A stretch of DNA of 64,000 bases from Eutypella sp. D-1 (taxonomy: Eukaryota > Ascomycota > Sordariomycetes > Xylariales > Diatrypaceae): positions 62,001 to 126,000 of the forward strand of contig JAJTTP010000015.1 of assembly GCA_023313575.1 (NCBI GenBank). The letters are read 5' to 3'. The position numbers were made by a program, and so were the translations under genes. This document shows positions 12,187-24,286 of this stretch, in pieces. Numbering within the stretch: position 1 is the first letter of the stretch; every line of letters starts with the position of its first letter. The notes under the pieces were generated by a model. That model did no database searches. It saw only the letters and a list, made by a program, of their open reading frames with translations, and was not told the DNA's origin.

Positions 12187-13128
12187 TTAATTTTCATCAT
12201 TCGTTCCTTTAGGCCCCTTCCGATCGACCTTAGTCCTCACCTGTCTCCTCTGCTTCACGTACCGCGTCCCCTTCTTCTTAATCGGCGCACGGACGAGCTT
12301 CTTCTTCTTGCGGGGCTCCTCCTCCACCTTCGATAGGCGGGCAAGCTCCTCCTCTTGGCCGGCAAACCGGGGGTCGAGGTCGCGGTGGTTGGACCAGCCG
12401 CCCTCCTGGAGGAGACGGCGGGCCTCGCCGCGGAGGCTGAGGCGGCTGTCGCTGAGCTTGTTTTCGTCGCGGAGGGGCATGTTGCCGGTCTTCTGGATGA
12501 AGCGCTGCTGGGCCTGCTGGCGGCGGATGGCGGCTTCGCGGCGAGCCTCGCGCTCGGGGATCCAGGGGTCGAGCGCCGTACCCGTGGGTCGGGCGGGCCA
12601 GACGAAGGGGCGGGCTAGCTCCGCCGTCATCGTCTTGATGGGCGGCGGGCGCGTGATGCGGCCGTGCACCTTGGATCGGCGCACCCGCTGCTGTCGCAGC
12701 TGCGACCGGATGCCGAACGTCCGCACCCCGTAGACATTGTACAGGTAGTCCCGAAGGTCCAGCTTGTTGAACGTCAGCGGCACCTTGAAGTTCGCGAAGT
12801 TCGGCGGCTGTTTGTTGTCCTTGGGCCGTATGAAGGTGATCATGTGGTGGGGTCTGAGACGCGAGTGGCGGGGTGCAACGGGTTAGCAAACCATCCCCAT
12901 TTCTTTCCTCTCCTCCTCCTCAGTCCGTGCATAATATGCCCGTCTATGTAATTATCGTGAGGTCCGGAATGAAGAATGGTAAATGGAAAATGGAGGAGGA
13001 AGGTTCAATGCTCACAAGAAGACCTGCTTATTCCCCAAACGGAACACCGCTTTCTTCGCTGTCGCTGCCGCTGTCGCTGCCGCCGTCGCTGTCGCCGTCG
13101 CTGTCTTCGTCGCTGCCGCCGCCGCCAT
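12187..13128 (-). CDS. Mitochondrial large-subunit ribosomal protein uL23m (Mrp20 family)
   Basis: A structural protein of the mitochondrial 54S ribosomal subunit, near the peptide exit tunnel in its family. Two exons: 13128-13016 and 12853-12187, giving 259 residues. The 162-nt intron has a GTGAGC donor and a CTCAG acceptor. The join restores a continuous core, KQVFLPHHMITFIRP, followed by PPNFANFKVPLTFNKLDLRDYL and YNVYGVRTF, which is the uL23 fold signature. The ATG at 12843 alone would drop the conserved N-terminal strand, so the upstream start is preferred. Residues 2-25 are almost only Ala and Thr with few Lys, from GCG/ACA/ACG codon repeats, and could form a presequence-like helix. The C-terminus is Lys/Arg-rich (KKKKLVRAPIKKK), as expected for rRNA contact. 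Confidence 0.88.
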
Positions 13129-13833
13129 ATTGTGTCAGGCAATGGGCGTTCAACAATAAAGCAATCTACTCTATTCGTTCGTCTGTTCGTCGGGTATTAC
13201 CAGTGCTGGTGATTTCTTCTTCGTCTCCCCCGGGCCGTCTACCCATATTTTCCTCAGATAAGAAATTCAATCAATTGACCCACTTTACAGCATGCAGCCT
13301 GCGATTGACCTAAGCTCCATCTCTTCCAATATCTCTTCCAATGACGGAAAAGCTCGGACGTCGGCAAAATAAGTATCCGACATGGACTGCCCCGCGCCGG
13401 GCCCCGCCTCTCTGGATCCCGACCTTGGAAATCTAGCCAATGCTTGGGAGTGAATAAGTGGGGTGAATAGGAGGGGTTCGAGAGCTGCTGTGGTGCTGGA
13501 GCTCGAGCTTTGGTGGGACCTTACTACTGGGCAAACTGGGCAAGGGTAAAGATGGGATGGCAGTGAGGTTGAGAGCATCCCGAGGTCTTCTTGTCTTCAT
13601 TTAGTTATTGAAAATGTTACACGTAATTCATTCATTGGAGATTTTAGCAGGCAGCTGCGTACAGCTACCCAGTTTCTTTATCTTTTTTATCATATCATAG
13701 AACCCATTCCTTCTCTTCCCTTGCAAAGTCGTACTCCGATAAATAACCCAGCGGGCTCAAAGATAAAGCCCACATCTTTCGTGGAAAAAACGCAGCTTTC
13801 CCACTCCTACTACTTAATCATACATTGATACTC
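13129..13833. other. Spacer between uL23m start and DJ-1/PfpI stop
   Basis: About 700 bp holding the promoter of the uL23m gene and the 3' end of the DJ-1/PfpI gene, both on the minus strand. One 97-residue minus-strand ORF (13578-13285) is present, but its Ser/Pro-rich sequence resembles no family I know and it is not called. Confidence 0.6.
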
Positions 13834-14890
13834 TTACACGTCGAGACCGTCGACAACGATTCCCTTCTTCCAGGTGTGCTGGATGTAGTGGGCCACGTCC
13901 TCGGCAATCTCCTCATCGACCAGAATGCTGACAAGATACAGAGATGCATCTATGCCAGCAGACACTCCCCCTCCCGTGATGACTCGAAGACCACCAAGGC
14001 GCATCGCCGCGCGGCGCGTGATCGACTCGCGACGCGTGTTGGACTCGTTGAAGGACATGCTTCCCTTGCTGTACCGGGATTTTTTGTCAGCGCCTAGTCA
14101 GAGCAGAGAGAGCTTAGGTAGATTAGATATATAATTATGCAGGAGTAAAAAAAGACTTACCGAGCATTGGATGGGCGTCTTCCCGAGTCCGACTTGCGAC
14201 GGATGTAGGGGTTCTCGTCCTCGTCACCGATGTCGAAGCGGAGGTTGTTCACCACGTATCGAGCATCCTCGATAACGTCGGTCCTCTCTTGCATGTCACG
14301 TACCGCGGAGTGACTGCAGAGGTTCTCGAAGGCGGTCATATGGTCTGGGTGGGTGGTGGCGGACAGGCCGGAGAGGATTCCGAGCTCGGCCAGGAAGAGG
14401 GCTCCGGTGCAGACGGACAGGAGGGTGCGCTCCCGAGTAGAGTTGTTCTTCTGGAGTTCGGCAAAGGCCGTGATGATGGGCAGAGGCTCGGACTTGCCCT
14501 TCAGGACGGTGTTGGTGTCACCGCCCACAACGACGAGAACATCGAACTCGTCGAGGCGCTGGTGCGCCTCCTTGAAGGTGATCTGGGAGTCGATCACGAC
14601 ACCCTGGTCGGAGACAATCTTGGGCTCGGCTCCGGCAATAGTGCAGTCGAAGGCTCGGGAAGCTAGATGAAAAGCGATATATGTTAGGATGTTGAGGGAC
14701 CAATAGGTATGTAATAAAGCTACAGAGGAAAGAAAGGTACGGGAGAGAACTTACACTCATCGGCCTTGGTCTGCTTAGCTTGAGACAGAACCTCGTATGG
14801 ACCAGCAAAGTCCAGGAGATCGAATTGATTCTGGAGTACGAAAAGGACGGAGACAGGCTCGTCCGAAACCGCAGAATTCGCAGCTGCCAT
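13834..14890 (-). CDS. DJ-1/PfpI (ThiJ) superfamily protein
   Basis: A member of the class I glutamine amidotransferase-like fold, whose relatives act as glyoxalases, proteases, isonitrile hydratases or redox sensors. Three exons: 14890-14755, 14662-14161 and 14068-13834, giving 290 residues; donors are GTAAGT and acceptors CTAG and ACAG. The start encodes MAAANSAVSDEPVSVLFVLQNQFDLLDFAGPYEVL in two blocks, the usual first strand and helix of PfpI-type proteins. A nucleophile elbow, LLSVCTGAL, places the likely active Cys at residue 130. The third exon carries GLRVITGGGVSAGIDASLYL, typical of the AraC-N/isonitrile-hydratase-like branch. The stretch between exons 2 and 3, rich in Arg, Ser and Asp, is an insertion relative to compact bacterial homologues. 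The substrate cannot be deduced. Confidence 0.87.
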
Positions 14891-16832
14891 GTTGGGTGGT
14901 AGGTAGGTAGGTAGGTAGTTAGGGAGGTGTGTGAAGTGGTAGTTTAATAATTAGTAAGCTAGGGTTTTCCGTGGACCTAGGCAGGTATGGGAGGAGAGAA
15001 AGAGTCTGTAGATGACTTGATGTTATGATGTTGTAGTAGGTTGTCGTCCCTATGTGATTGTATCAAATGGGGGTTGGTGTCGAATTAGTTAGAAGATGAG
15101 GTCTAACGCGAAACCAAGATGGTAAAGGAGGGGGAGGAATGTAATTGATTGGTGGATTATAGAGTAAGTAGAGTACAGAGATGGGATAGAAGGGGACCTT
15201 AAATGCTTTGTTGCAAGGGGATTGATTTGATAAGTTTTTCTTTGTGAATTATTGAGGTGTTGAAGTTGAGTCAGAGGGATGGTGGACAGACTGAGAAGGG
15301 CTGAGAAGGGCTGGGAAGGGCTGAGGGGGGGAAAAGGTATCAGTGTGGGCAGATAATCGGATGAGAGAGGGGTCGATTAAAATGGCTTTTTATTTGATGG
15401 TTGATCACACGACATGTGCCCAGAAAATGAACCGATAAAATCTGAAGCGGGCGAGACCTAAGAAGGGGAAAAAAAGAACTCAAAGGCAAGAATGATCAGT
15501 TTTTAACTGATATATACCTTACCTGGTAGGTTTCTATTACGTTTCAAGGTAATTGGTACTCTGTATAAGCAGGGAGCTCAGTTTGCTTGGTTGTCGTGAT
15601 GCCAGGTTAATTGCCAAGTTGTCATGTTGCAGCCATCTTCAAACCATCCAGCCATCCAGCCATCAAACCATCTTTTTAACTGTTTTTACCCCTCGGCCCC
15701 TCCCCCTCCTTCCTTCTTCTTCCTCCCAAGGTTTCTTCCTCTCTCCATCCTGTCCTCTAACCCTCCCTCCGGGCTATCCTCCTATCCTTCTATGTGATTC
15801 CCCCTTTCGTGCCTAAGTGCGCATTTTAGTAGATGCAACCGGTGCCGTAGCAGGGATGGTGCAATTAAGGGAACGCAAATGTACCTCAGGAAGACCACCT
15901 CTTGCCCACTCCTCCCCCGGATTTCTGACTGTCAGATTGCGGGGTAAGACAACGATCGGCCGGGTCACATTGCCATCTCAAATGCTTTTTACAAGGTTGA
16001 TCTGAGTCCGAATTGAGAAACTATGTGGGTCAGGCAATTAGGGAGATTTCTATGTAAAGTTTCTGTACTTATTAGTGGCTAGGTACGAAATAACTGCTCT
16101 CTCTCTACTTAGCTATCTGTCAGTATGCTTGTCTGTTAAAAGAGAAGGAAGCATCGAATATAGCAATATTGCTATTAGCATGCTTTAACAGGTCTGCAGG
16201 TCTGGCCTGACAACCCTGGAGGCATACAGGCAGGGCAGGCTTGACAGCACATATGCAGCCAGACTAAATGAAGACTCCAGGACTCAATGATAAAAGGTTC
16301 AATCCATTGATGCCACAGGTTATAGGAAGATTTCACATTACATCATTTTCCTTTCAGTAACCACCCGCCTATGTGGGGTACCAAGGCTAGGGAGACATCC
16401 ATAGAATTGCGGGCCAGCAGACTGGCTGGTATGCACGTATACACATTAAGCATCTAATGCAGCTCCTACATCATCCAATGGCATTCATCCCTTCATACAT
16501 ACCCAGGTACCTAAGTAAGGTAACTGTTTAATACTTACCACTCTCACCATACTCTTACCTATCTTCACCTATTTGCCTATTAACATCATCAATCACCTAC
16601 CCCGTTCCCAGGCGTTGATATCTTTATACGTATTTATAATTGCCATGGATGGTATGCGTAACAACTGCTGGAGGTCCAGTTGATAGGTACCCTCTCCGAA
16701 TTCAACGACCGACGATCCCACCTCTGTTCTGACCTCGGGATTGCGCAGGCTCATCTATTACCCTTTGGCTGATAGAATAGAATACGCAAGACGCGCAACA
16801 CGTGCAACACGTGCAAGACGCCGAATATCACG
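14891..16832. other. Divergent promoter region, DJ-1/PfpI and TSC1
   Basis: About 1.9 kb between divergent genes. It contains a tandem TAGG microsatellite just upstream of the DJ-1/PfpI start (near 14899-14920), a triplicated GGGCTGAGAA-like word near 15290-15330, a pyrimidine-rich block near 15690-15800, and two CACGTG boxes next to the TSC1 start. No convincing ORF was seen. Confidence 0.65.
16799..16813. promoter_or_regulatory. Two CACGTG E-boxes upstream of TSC1
   Basis: CACGTG occurs at 16799-16804 and 16808-16813, within a 9-bp direct repeat, 20-34 nt before the predicted TSC1 start. CACGTG is the palindromic site of bHLH proteins such as Cbf1 and Pho4 types. Whether it lies in promoter or leader is not known; function is inferred from the word alone. 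Confidence 0.45.
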
Positions 16833-19800
16833 ATGTCTTCAGCTCCGTACGTAAAATTAAATAATCCATCATTGGCACCTCTTAGCTGTTTTACTAACAA
16901 ACACCGATCCCTGAACAATAGGAGCTTCAAGGACCTCGCTAAGGCCATCCAGACTTTCATTCCCACTGCCAGTTTACCACTTCCCGACGATCTCATCGAC
17001 ATTATCGAGGCCTACATTCAGAAGCATGACAGCAAATTTGGCGATAGCACCACTGACAAGGCGAACGAAGAGCTACTCTCAATATTCAACAAGGATGTTA
17101 TACACACCCCGGCTCGCTATGCTCCCTTCATGGCCATCGTCCGCCGTTTACGCCCCATGGTAGCCAAGCAAGATAGGATATTTCAGTGGTTCGACTTACT
17201 CCTCCCGGTTCTCGATCATCTCGGTCGTGAGAAGGGGCTTGCTTCCGAGTGCCAGGGTACCTTACTGGATGTCATGACCGCCGATGACGACGATGGAACC
17301 AGACCCGCAGGCACTGGTGCTGCCATTCATCTAGCAGAGATATGGCTCGAGGAGTGCGAATCCCTTCGCCAAGACTTCGACCTAGGTCGCACACCAAAAG
17401 AGAAATTTCTCAGAGAAACTTTGGTCCTATACGGGAAAAGATGTCCACAGGACTTCCTGGCCCTCCTCGATAGGTTCCTTGTACGAAAACAATACCGAAC
17501 TTATATCCTAATGCTTTTAGCCGAGTTTGTCAAGAGCCAGCCGCCTCATTTACACTTGATTCTGCGAACCTCCTTATTCGGTAACATAATCAACTGTCTA
17601 CAACGAGACACCTCGACTACTGTGATATCCCTGGCCCTGACTGCTTTGACTATGATCCTGCCTCATATACCGAGCTCCCTCGTACCTCATTTACCGGTGC
17701 TGTTTAATATATATGCTCGGTTGCTGTTCTGGGAAAGGGACCTCCAAGCGCAACAAGAGATCGACCCGGGTGAAGAGCGTCGACTGTCGGGTCAAGCCCC
17801 GACTTGGGAGAGATGTACGTATTCCGCGGACTTTGACGATACATCTATCCCGCACCTCATAAACTACTTCACGATTCTTTATGGACTCTACCCCATAAAC
17901 TTCATGGACTATATTCGGAAACCACAGAGATACCTGCGCCATGCCGACGTGCCGGGCTCGGAAGATATCGAGGTCCAGCCAACAGAGATGCGACATGCGT
18001 CAGAGCGTTTCCGGCAGTGTCACCTCCTACACGAAAATTTCTATACCTTGACGATCGATTCGGAGAAGACAGACTTTGGCAGGTGGATCAAGAGTGAACC
18101 ATCGGAAGTCGTCGCTGATTGCGTGGCTCTGCGATTTGCCCCGGAGCAGCAGCCCCCGCTAGGTCCTAACGTAACCAACGATGCTATGTCGGGCGCGCTT
18201 GAGTCCACCTCAGAGGAAACTGACGCGGAAAGCGGTGCGTCGGCTCTTCTAAGCAGGTCTGTCACTCTAATGCGCCATTCGTCTCAGAGCAGCCATCAAT
18301 CTCTTCTAGAGCCATCAACCGCAAGGCCGTCGGCCGATAGCAGTGACAGTCCCGTCTTGAAGAAGCAGATCAGCTCGTCCGGATCGCAGACGCATCTACA
18401 GGATATGCTCACCTCCAATAAAGTAATCAAGTCTGGACTAAGTCAGTCTTTAGCGAATGATAGCGTTGCTTCCCTCTCCTTGAGTCACCAGGATTCTCTT
18501 CCTGAACGGCCCAACTCTCAGATACAACCAACTATACAGCGAGTGGATTCACCAATGCCGGCGGTAGAAGGTACAGCAAATGATCAAATTACGCAGTTGT
18601 ATCGCCAAATTCTACTCCTGCATGTGGATCTTACCTTCGAGCGTTTCATGAAGCAGCAGCATCTCACGCACATGGGAGAGCTCAGGAGACGACAAGTTCG
18701 AGAGGCGGCAAGCGAAGCGGAGACCCAAAACTTGATCATAGCAAATCGGCATCTCAAGCAACGCTTTGAGGACGCGAAGAAATCAGAGCTACAGGTGAAG
18801 AAAGAGTCAGAGCGGAGCCGCACATTAGCAAAGAGGTGGGAGGCGGATATCACTGCGAAACTACGAAATCTGCGTGAAGAGCAGAAGAAGTGGTCAATCG
18901 AAGAGAAGACCTTGCAGTCCAAACTTGAGACAGCACGCAGTGAAGCGGACAAGCTCGTGCAGCTCGTCTGTGATGCTGAAGTTAGGGAGCTCGGTCTGAA
19001 GCAAAACATGCAGTTAGTTGAGATCAGCGCCGGCGAGTTAGAGAGACTAAGAAAAGAAGTCGAACGGCTGACCGAATCGGAGCGAAACTGGCAAGCTAAG
19101 GAGACCGATCAGCAGGCGGCAATAGCGCGCTCATCAGATGCAGAAAGCCGCGCAGAGATATTAAGTCTAAAGCTGAAGGCCGCCGAGACCGAGCTACGGC
19201 AGATGAGCGCTTCTTACGAATCGCAGGTCGCCGACCTCCGAGCGAAATTACAGGACGCGATCAAAGGCGGCTCGGCTCGCCGACGCGACGATGCCGTGAC
19301 GAAGCTAAACAGCGCCCTCGCCGCCGCACGAAACCAGCAGCAAGAGCAAAAGAAGCGAATGGCCGACTTAATGAAGGAGAACACCGTTTTACAAGGGACA
19401 ATCTTGGAGCTGAAGACCAAGCTCCCTGGCCGTTCTCGGTCACATACCCGTCTCCACGTGTTTCCGCCAGAAGCGGATCAATCAACAGATTCGGAGAGCC
19501 AGATGAGCGGCGTACCCATACGACCCCGCCACCGCAGTCGAGACACGGACCCGAATTCCTCGACAGAGGCCGTGTCATACGCGACACCACCGGTGGAGCC
19601 GATCAGATCATCATCAGGCAGCTACTTCCAACGGACAGAGTCGCCGTCAGGCGCCGGGACTTCACCAGCGGGTCGGGCGGCCAGTCCCACTATTGCAGAC
19701 AGGTACTACGGACGTGGTAAGTAAAAGAAAAAATGACGTCAAGGAGAAAAATGCAATTGGCCTTCATGTGCTACTACTATCGGTGATGATGCGATGCTGA

Positions 19801-19924
19801 CGAAAAGGGGCTCTCCGAAGGCGGCCTACAGAATCTCCACAAGGAGAAGAAGGATAGGAAAGACGACAAGGGCAAGAAGGACAAGAAATTGACCGGCATG
19901 CGAAGCATCAGGGGCTACCTGTGA
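16833..19924 (+). CDS. TSC1: Hamartin / TSC1 homologue
   Basis: Hamartin pairs with tuberin (TSC2), the GAP for Rheb, and so restrains TORC1. Three exons: 16833-16846, 16922-19716 and 19821-19924, giving 970 residues. Intron 1 (75 nt) is a multiple of three and has no stop, so a plain ORF reads through it. It is recognised by its GTACGT donor, a perfect TACTAAC branch site and an AATAG acceptor; removing it gives MSSAPSFKDLAKAIQTFIP. Intron 2 has a GTAAGT donor, CTGAC branch and GAAG acceptor, and joins YYGRG to GLQNLHKEKKD, ending in a Lys-rich tail and RSIRGYL. The N-terminal half (about 1-350) is the helical hamartin domain; a Ser-rich linker follows; residues about 560-840 form a long coiled coil expected to bind TSC2 or dimerise. 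Length fits fungal homologues. Confidence 0.88.
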
Positions 19925-22812
19925 GATGGCGATGACGGGATACCGTACTTGAACGCGCCCAAACTGGATTCCAGCGCGCATTCATCGGGTCATTTCTTGT
20001 TTTTATGTATGGGATATGTCAACAAGCAAACCCAATCTGGCGGTTTGTGAGTCCAATTTGTCGCAGAGCTCTTTAATTAAGAGGCTGCCACCTGGAAATT
20101 CCATTACGAACCCATTAGATACCTATCCCCCTTATCCTGGATAAATAACAAGCCCTACACTGTGTCAAGTACTTGGAATTGTGTAGCAAAGGTGGTGACG
20201 GAATAACAGTGAAACTAGAGCAGCAGGAGGCCCATACTATTGTGTCTTGTTACATAAGAGACCACACAGCCTGACTCAGTGGCATTCCGGACACGGTAAC
20301 GCGCCCCCACGAGTCAGGGACAAGTGAGACCAAAATAAACTAAAATACTTGGTGGCATAGTCCGGCTAGACAGAGACACACAGACAGATGGTGAAGTGTG
20401 TGTACAGGTGTACAGCAGTATGGCGCCGCCGGTTATGCGTGAAAGAACGAACCGCGTTAGAGTGTACTATGTATGTTATCCATCCACAGTGCTGTACTGC
20501 TGATGCACTTACACGTACGTATTATGTACTTCCTACATATAGTATGTAGGTAGGTAGTCTGCATTTAGAAAATTTTCTCCCAACGCCACCCACCATCACC
20601 GCCCTCTTACGTGGTACTTAAACGTAGTAGCAGCCGTAGCGGGACGACTCACTGCAGAGCGGATGGCAAATAGGTAGAACTGCCCTGAAAGAATTGGACA
20701 CACACGTACTCAGCGAACCGAACCGAACCGAACGGTATCGGACCGGACCCAATGCAAGGAACGGTGCTTTCTTCTCGCGAGGCGAGAATCGATAGAATGC
20801 CCTTGACGCAGGTACCGCCGCCACGCAGATGCAAGGGAAAGGGGGGGCGGAGGGTGATAGGTGGGATGGGTGATGAGTGGTGCAGGACGGTGGTGGCCCT
20901 GGCTGACGCAGACGCGCAATTCTTTTCCCACATATATGTTGTTCTTATTTCTGTTTTTACTCATCTACCAACCTGCTACCCAACTTACTTGCTTACTACT
21001 TCCCTTAGGATATGTGATTACCGGAATGGACTACCATGCCATCCATACATGTCAGGAAGCCAGAATTCGGCCTTTTCAAGTATTTCAATCTAAAGTATGT
21101 ATACACCTAGGCACAAAATGAAGCATACGCGTAACTGACCGATACACGCACGTAAGATAAATCGGAATGCCTGCCGGAGAATATATGCATACCAGCTGTA
21201 GTGAAAGTTCAGTGTTGTCCAAGCTATAAAGCGCGAATCGAGATCGGCGGGTCTGCAATGTCTGGTGTCTTCCAATGAAAAACCAAATGAAGAAGAAAAA
21301 AGTTATAATACGAGGTTTGGCGTCCATAATGGTAGCTTCAGGTAGCTGTATGTGTAGGAACGTGTGACACATGGATGATACCCAAGACTTCCCTGGTCGT
21401 CAGATATCACTTCTACTTGTACCTCCAGGTGGTGGTCAATGATTCCAGACCTGACTAGGGGCCAAAGTACTTTATACCTGCCCGAGGTAAGGGGCTAGCA
21501 ATTACATAACAGTCAGGCAGGACGTCTTTCCAATGCTCCTGATCCGAGTGTCCTTGTTCATCTCACTACGCTTTTAACAAGAGTGAGTGATGCCACAAGT
21601 GAGAGTTTATCCATGTTGCTGCTACCTCTACGACATTGTTTACAAGAGTAGATAGGTAGTTGGGTAGATAGCCTTGATAGCTTGAGGCAAGAATATTTCT
21701 CACCTCGTCGGGTTCTGAGAGGGCACCGGCCAGCCGACCCCAGAGACATCCATCAAACAAGCATTTCAGGTAGTGGGTACAAGCGGCACATAGCGGAACC
21801 TGTTTCCTTTTACAGGGGTAATGGAGGCGACTGACTCGATGTGATTGGGCCGATCTGACGAACGGCTTGAGTGGAGGGCGCCTTAAAGGGCCTATCCACC
21901 TGTCCACTTCCTTAAGTGCTCTTTGCCTTTCTTTCCGTCGCCCCCTATTGGTCGAACACCGTGCATTCGAACCAGGAACAAGACGGGAAGACAGGGGATC
22001 AAGGGGGGATGGATGGTTGGGATGGGGGGATGACAAGTGAAATGGTGAAGGGCGAAGTGGCAAGAGACAACTTGAATAGGAAAAATGGGCTGATGAACTG
22101 CCCAAACAAACAAGCGAAAGCCGGTAAGCTAGCAAGCCGTGGCGTAGATGGTGGATGGCCCAGATGGAACGTCATCTAAAAGGTTAGGCATGCCAAAGGT
22201 ATTGTGGTATGTATCTATCTATTTCCACGTCAGCCCCTGAGACTTGGCTAAAATACCTACTCTAAGCTGGGTAGCGTCTTTCGTTCGTCTGATCTTGGTT
22301 CTCGTCTTTCAAATCTTTGTTACTTACATAGTTCACTCTCACTCTTTCTCTTTCATCCCTACCTATCAATCCATCCACCCGTTTCATAGTGTGTGTAAGT
22401 TGTGTTGAGTGTGGAATACCCTCGTTTTTCGATAGCTCTACCTCTACCTATCCGGGCCTACCTAGTTGTCTATAGGTAATACTGAATATACTCCCTCATT
22501 ATTGTACATTGAAATCCCAACCTCTTTGATACACATAATCATAACCTCTAATACCCAGTCGGTCGCTTTCACACCTACTTACAACGAACAAGAAAGGAGG
22601 CAGGCTCTAATTAGCTAGATTCTTTGTTTCCCACGGCCTGCAAATCTCCAAGCCTTCACTTTCTCCTTCATCAGGACACAGGCTTGACTGCCCCGTTCGC
22701 CTTGCTGGTTTCATATCTTGGATATATCCAGCTAGAAGAAAAACCAACTTGCCTTAAAAAGCATACTAGCATCACATCGCATCATCTATATAATTAATTA
22801 AAATCGTTCACC
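19925..22812. other. Intergenic spacer, TSC1 to GH17 gene
   Basis: About 2.9 kb holding the TSC1 3' end and the GH17 promoter. ORFs of up to 189 codons occur on the minus strand (22135-21566), but the Ser/Leu/Arg-rich products look like chance translations. The last 500 bp before 22813 are pyrimidine-rich, as is common for strong fungal promoters. The 60 nt before the ATG contain no upstream ATG. Confidence 0.6.
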
Positions 22813-24286
22813 ATGCGCACCACAGCCGCCAGTATCCTGGCCCTCGCCACGGCCGCTTCCGCCCAGATCAAGGGGTTCAACTATGGCAGCACCTTCACCA
22901 CCGGCGCCGCCAAGACCCAGAAGGATTTCGAGGATGAGTTCACTACCGCCGCCAACCTAGAGGGCACCTCCGACTTCACCAGTGCCCGTCTCTATACTAT
23001 GGTGGTAAGTATCTAGCCCACCCATTACAAATACCTAACTACCAAGAGTCAACCCGTGCTAACGAGACTGCTTCCTTCAGCAAGGCGGGACTGCCAGTGA
23101 TCCCATCTCAGCCATCCCCGCCGCTATCAAGACCAAGACCTCTCTGCTTCTAGGTCTATGGGCCTCAGGTGGCGACGCCTCCTTCTCAAACGAGATCACG
23201 GCCCTCAAGGCGGCCATTGAGCAGTACGGCGAGCAGCTCAGCGGCCTCGTCGACGGCATCTCGGTCGGCTCCGAGGATCTCTACCGCAACTCTCCTATGG
23301 GCATCAAGGCGGGATCTTACGTCGGTGCCGAGCCGGACACCATCGCACGCTACATCAAAGAGACGCGGGACGCCATCGCTGGTACCCCGCTCAAGGACGC
23401 CAAGATCGGCCACGTCGAGACCTGGACTGCTTGGTACAACGGCTCCAACCAGGCCGTCATCGACGCCGTCGACTGGCTGGGCATGGACGCCTACCCGTAC
23501 TTCCAGGACACCATGCCCAACGCCATCGGCGAGAGCAACGCGCTGTTTTCCGACGCCCTCGGCAAGACCTCTCAGGCTAGCGGTGGCAAGCCCGTCTGGA
23601 TCACGGAGACCGGGCACCCCGTCAGCGGCAAGACGGTCGGCCAGTCGGTGGCCTCTGTCGAGAACGCCGAGACTTTCTGGAAGGACGTCGGCTGCCCCCT
23701 CTTCGGCAAGACGAACATTTGGTGGTACACCCTCCAGGACGCCGCGCCCGACACCCCTAACCCCAGCTTCGGTATCGTCGGCAACAAGCTGACCACCAAG
23801 CCCCTGTTCGACCTGAGCTGCGATGACGTGCCCGCCTCCGCCTCCTCCGCCATCGCCTCCGCCACGGCCGAAACCAGCAAGCCCAGCGGCACCGCCGGCA
23901 GCAGCGTAAACGCCTCGAGCGGCGGTTCCCCCAACAGCGAGAACCATAAAGGTGGTTCCTCCTCCGGCGAGGATTCGGGCGAGGAATCTTCCCACGCCTC
24001 ATCCAAGGAGTCCGCTACGGTAGCGCCCGCGCCGTCCAACACGTACCCGTCCTACCCCGGCGCTACGGGCGGCACCGGTGTCCCCTATCCGAACCCGGGT
24101 ACTAACGGTACTTACTCGACGTCCGGTCCGAACTCGCCCCCGGCGCCATCTTCCACGAACAACAACGGCGGTGGCTCGCCGGCGGAGTCCTCCCCGCCGC
24201 CCGTCGGTGCCGGGGCCGGCGGCCTCCGGTCAGGAGCCTTCAGCGCCGCGTTCCTCGCCGTCATCGCCGCCGTCATAGTTCTTTAA
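22813..24286 (+). CDS. GPI-anchored GH17 beta-1,3-glucanase / glucosidase (EglC-type)
   Basis: A secreted glycoside hydrolase that cleaves or remodels beta-1,3-glucan in the fungal wall. Two exons: 22813-23004 and 23081-24286, giving 465 residues; the 76-nt intron has GTAAGT, a GCTAAC branch and TTCAG. A signal peptide (about 1-17, ending ASA) precedes [11 protein letters not shown], the usual GH17 start. The likely proton donor is Glu129 in [11 protein letters not shown] and the nucleophile Glu240 in WITETGHP. After the catalytic domain (to about 330) comes a long Ser/Thr/Gly/Pro-rich stretch, probably heavily O-glycosylated, and a hydrophobic C-terminus ([15 protein letters not shown]) preceded by small residues, as in a GPI-anchor signal. 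The ATG lies in a good context (CACCATGC). Endo- or exo-action cannot be told from sequence alone. Confidence 0.93.

Noticed and set aside
12278..12889. 203-codon minus-strand frame overlapping uL23m
   Set aside because: Pro/Arg/His-rich shadow of the uL23m exon in another frame; the uL23 frame carries the family motifs.
13285..13578. 97-codon minus-strand frame between uL23m and DJ-1/PfpI genes
   Set aside because: Low-complexity Ser/Thr start, no homologue recognised, and it would occupy the uL23m promoter.
21955..21980. Reverse-strand GGTTCGAATG resembling a tRNA B box
   Set aside because: The T-stem does not pair and no A box lies at the right distance.
21566..22135. 189-codon minus-strand frame between TSC1 and GH17
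   Set aside because: Ser/Leu/Arg-rich with no domain; lies in the GH17 upstream region.
23186..23995. 269-codon minus-strand frame opposite the GH17 gene
   Set aside because: Gly/Val/Arg-rich antisense shadow caused by the GC-rich third positions of the GH17 exon.
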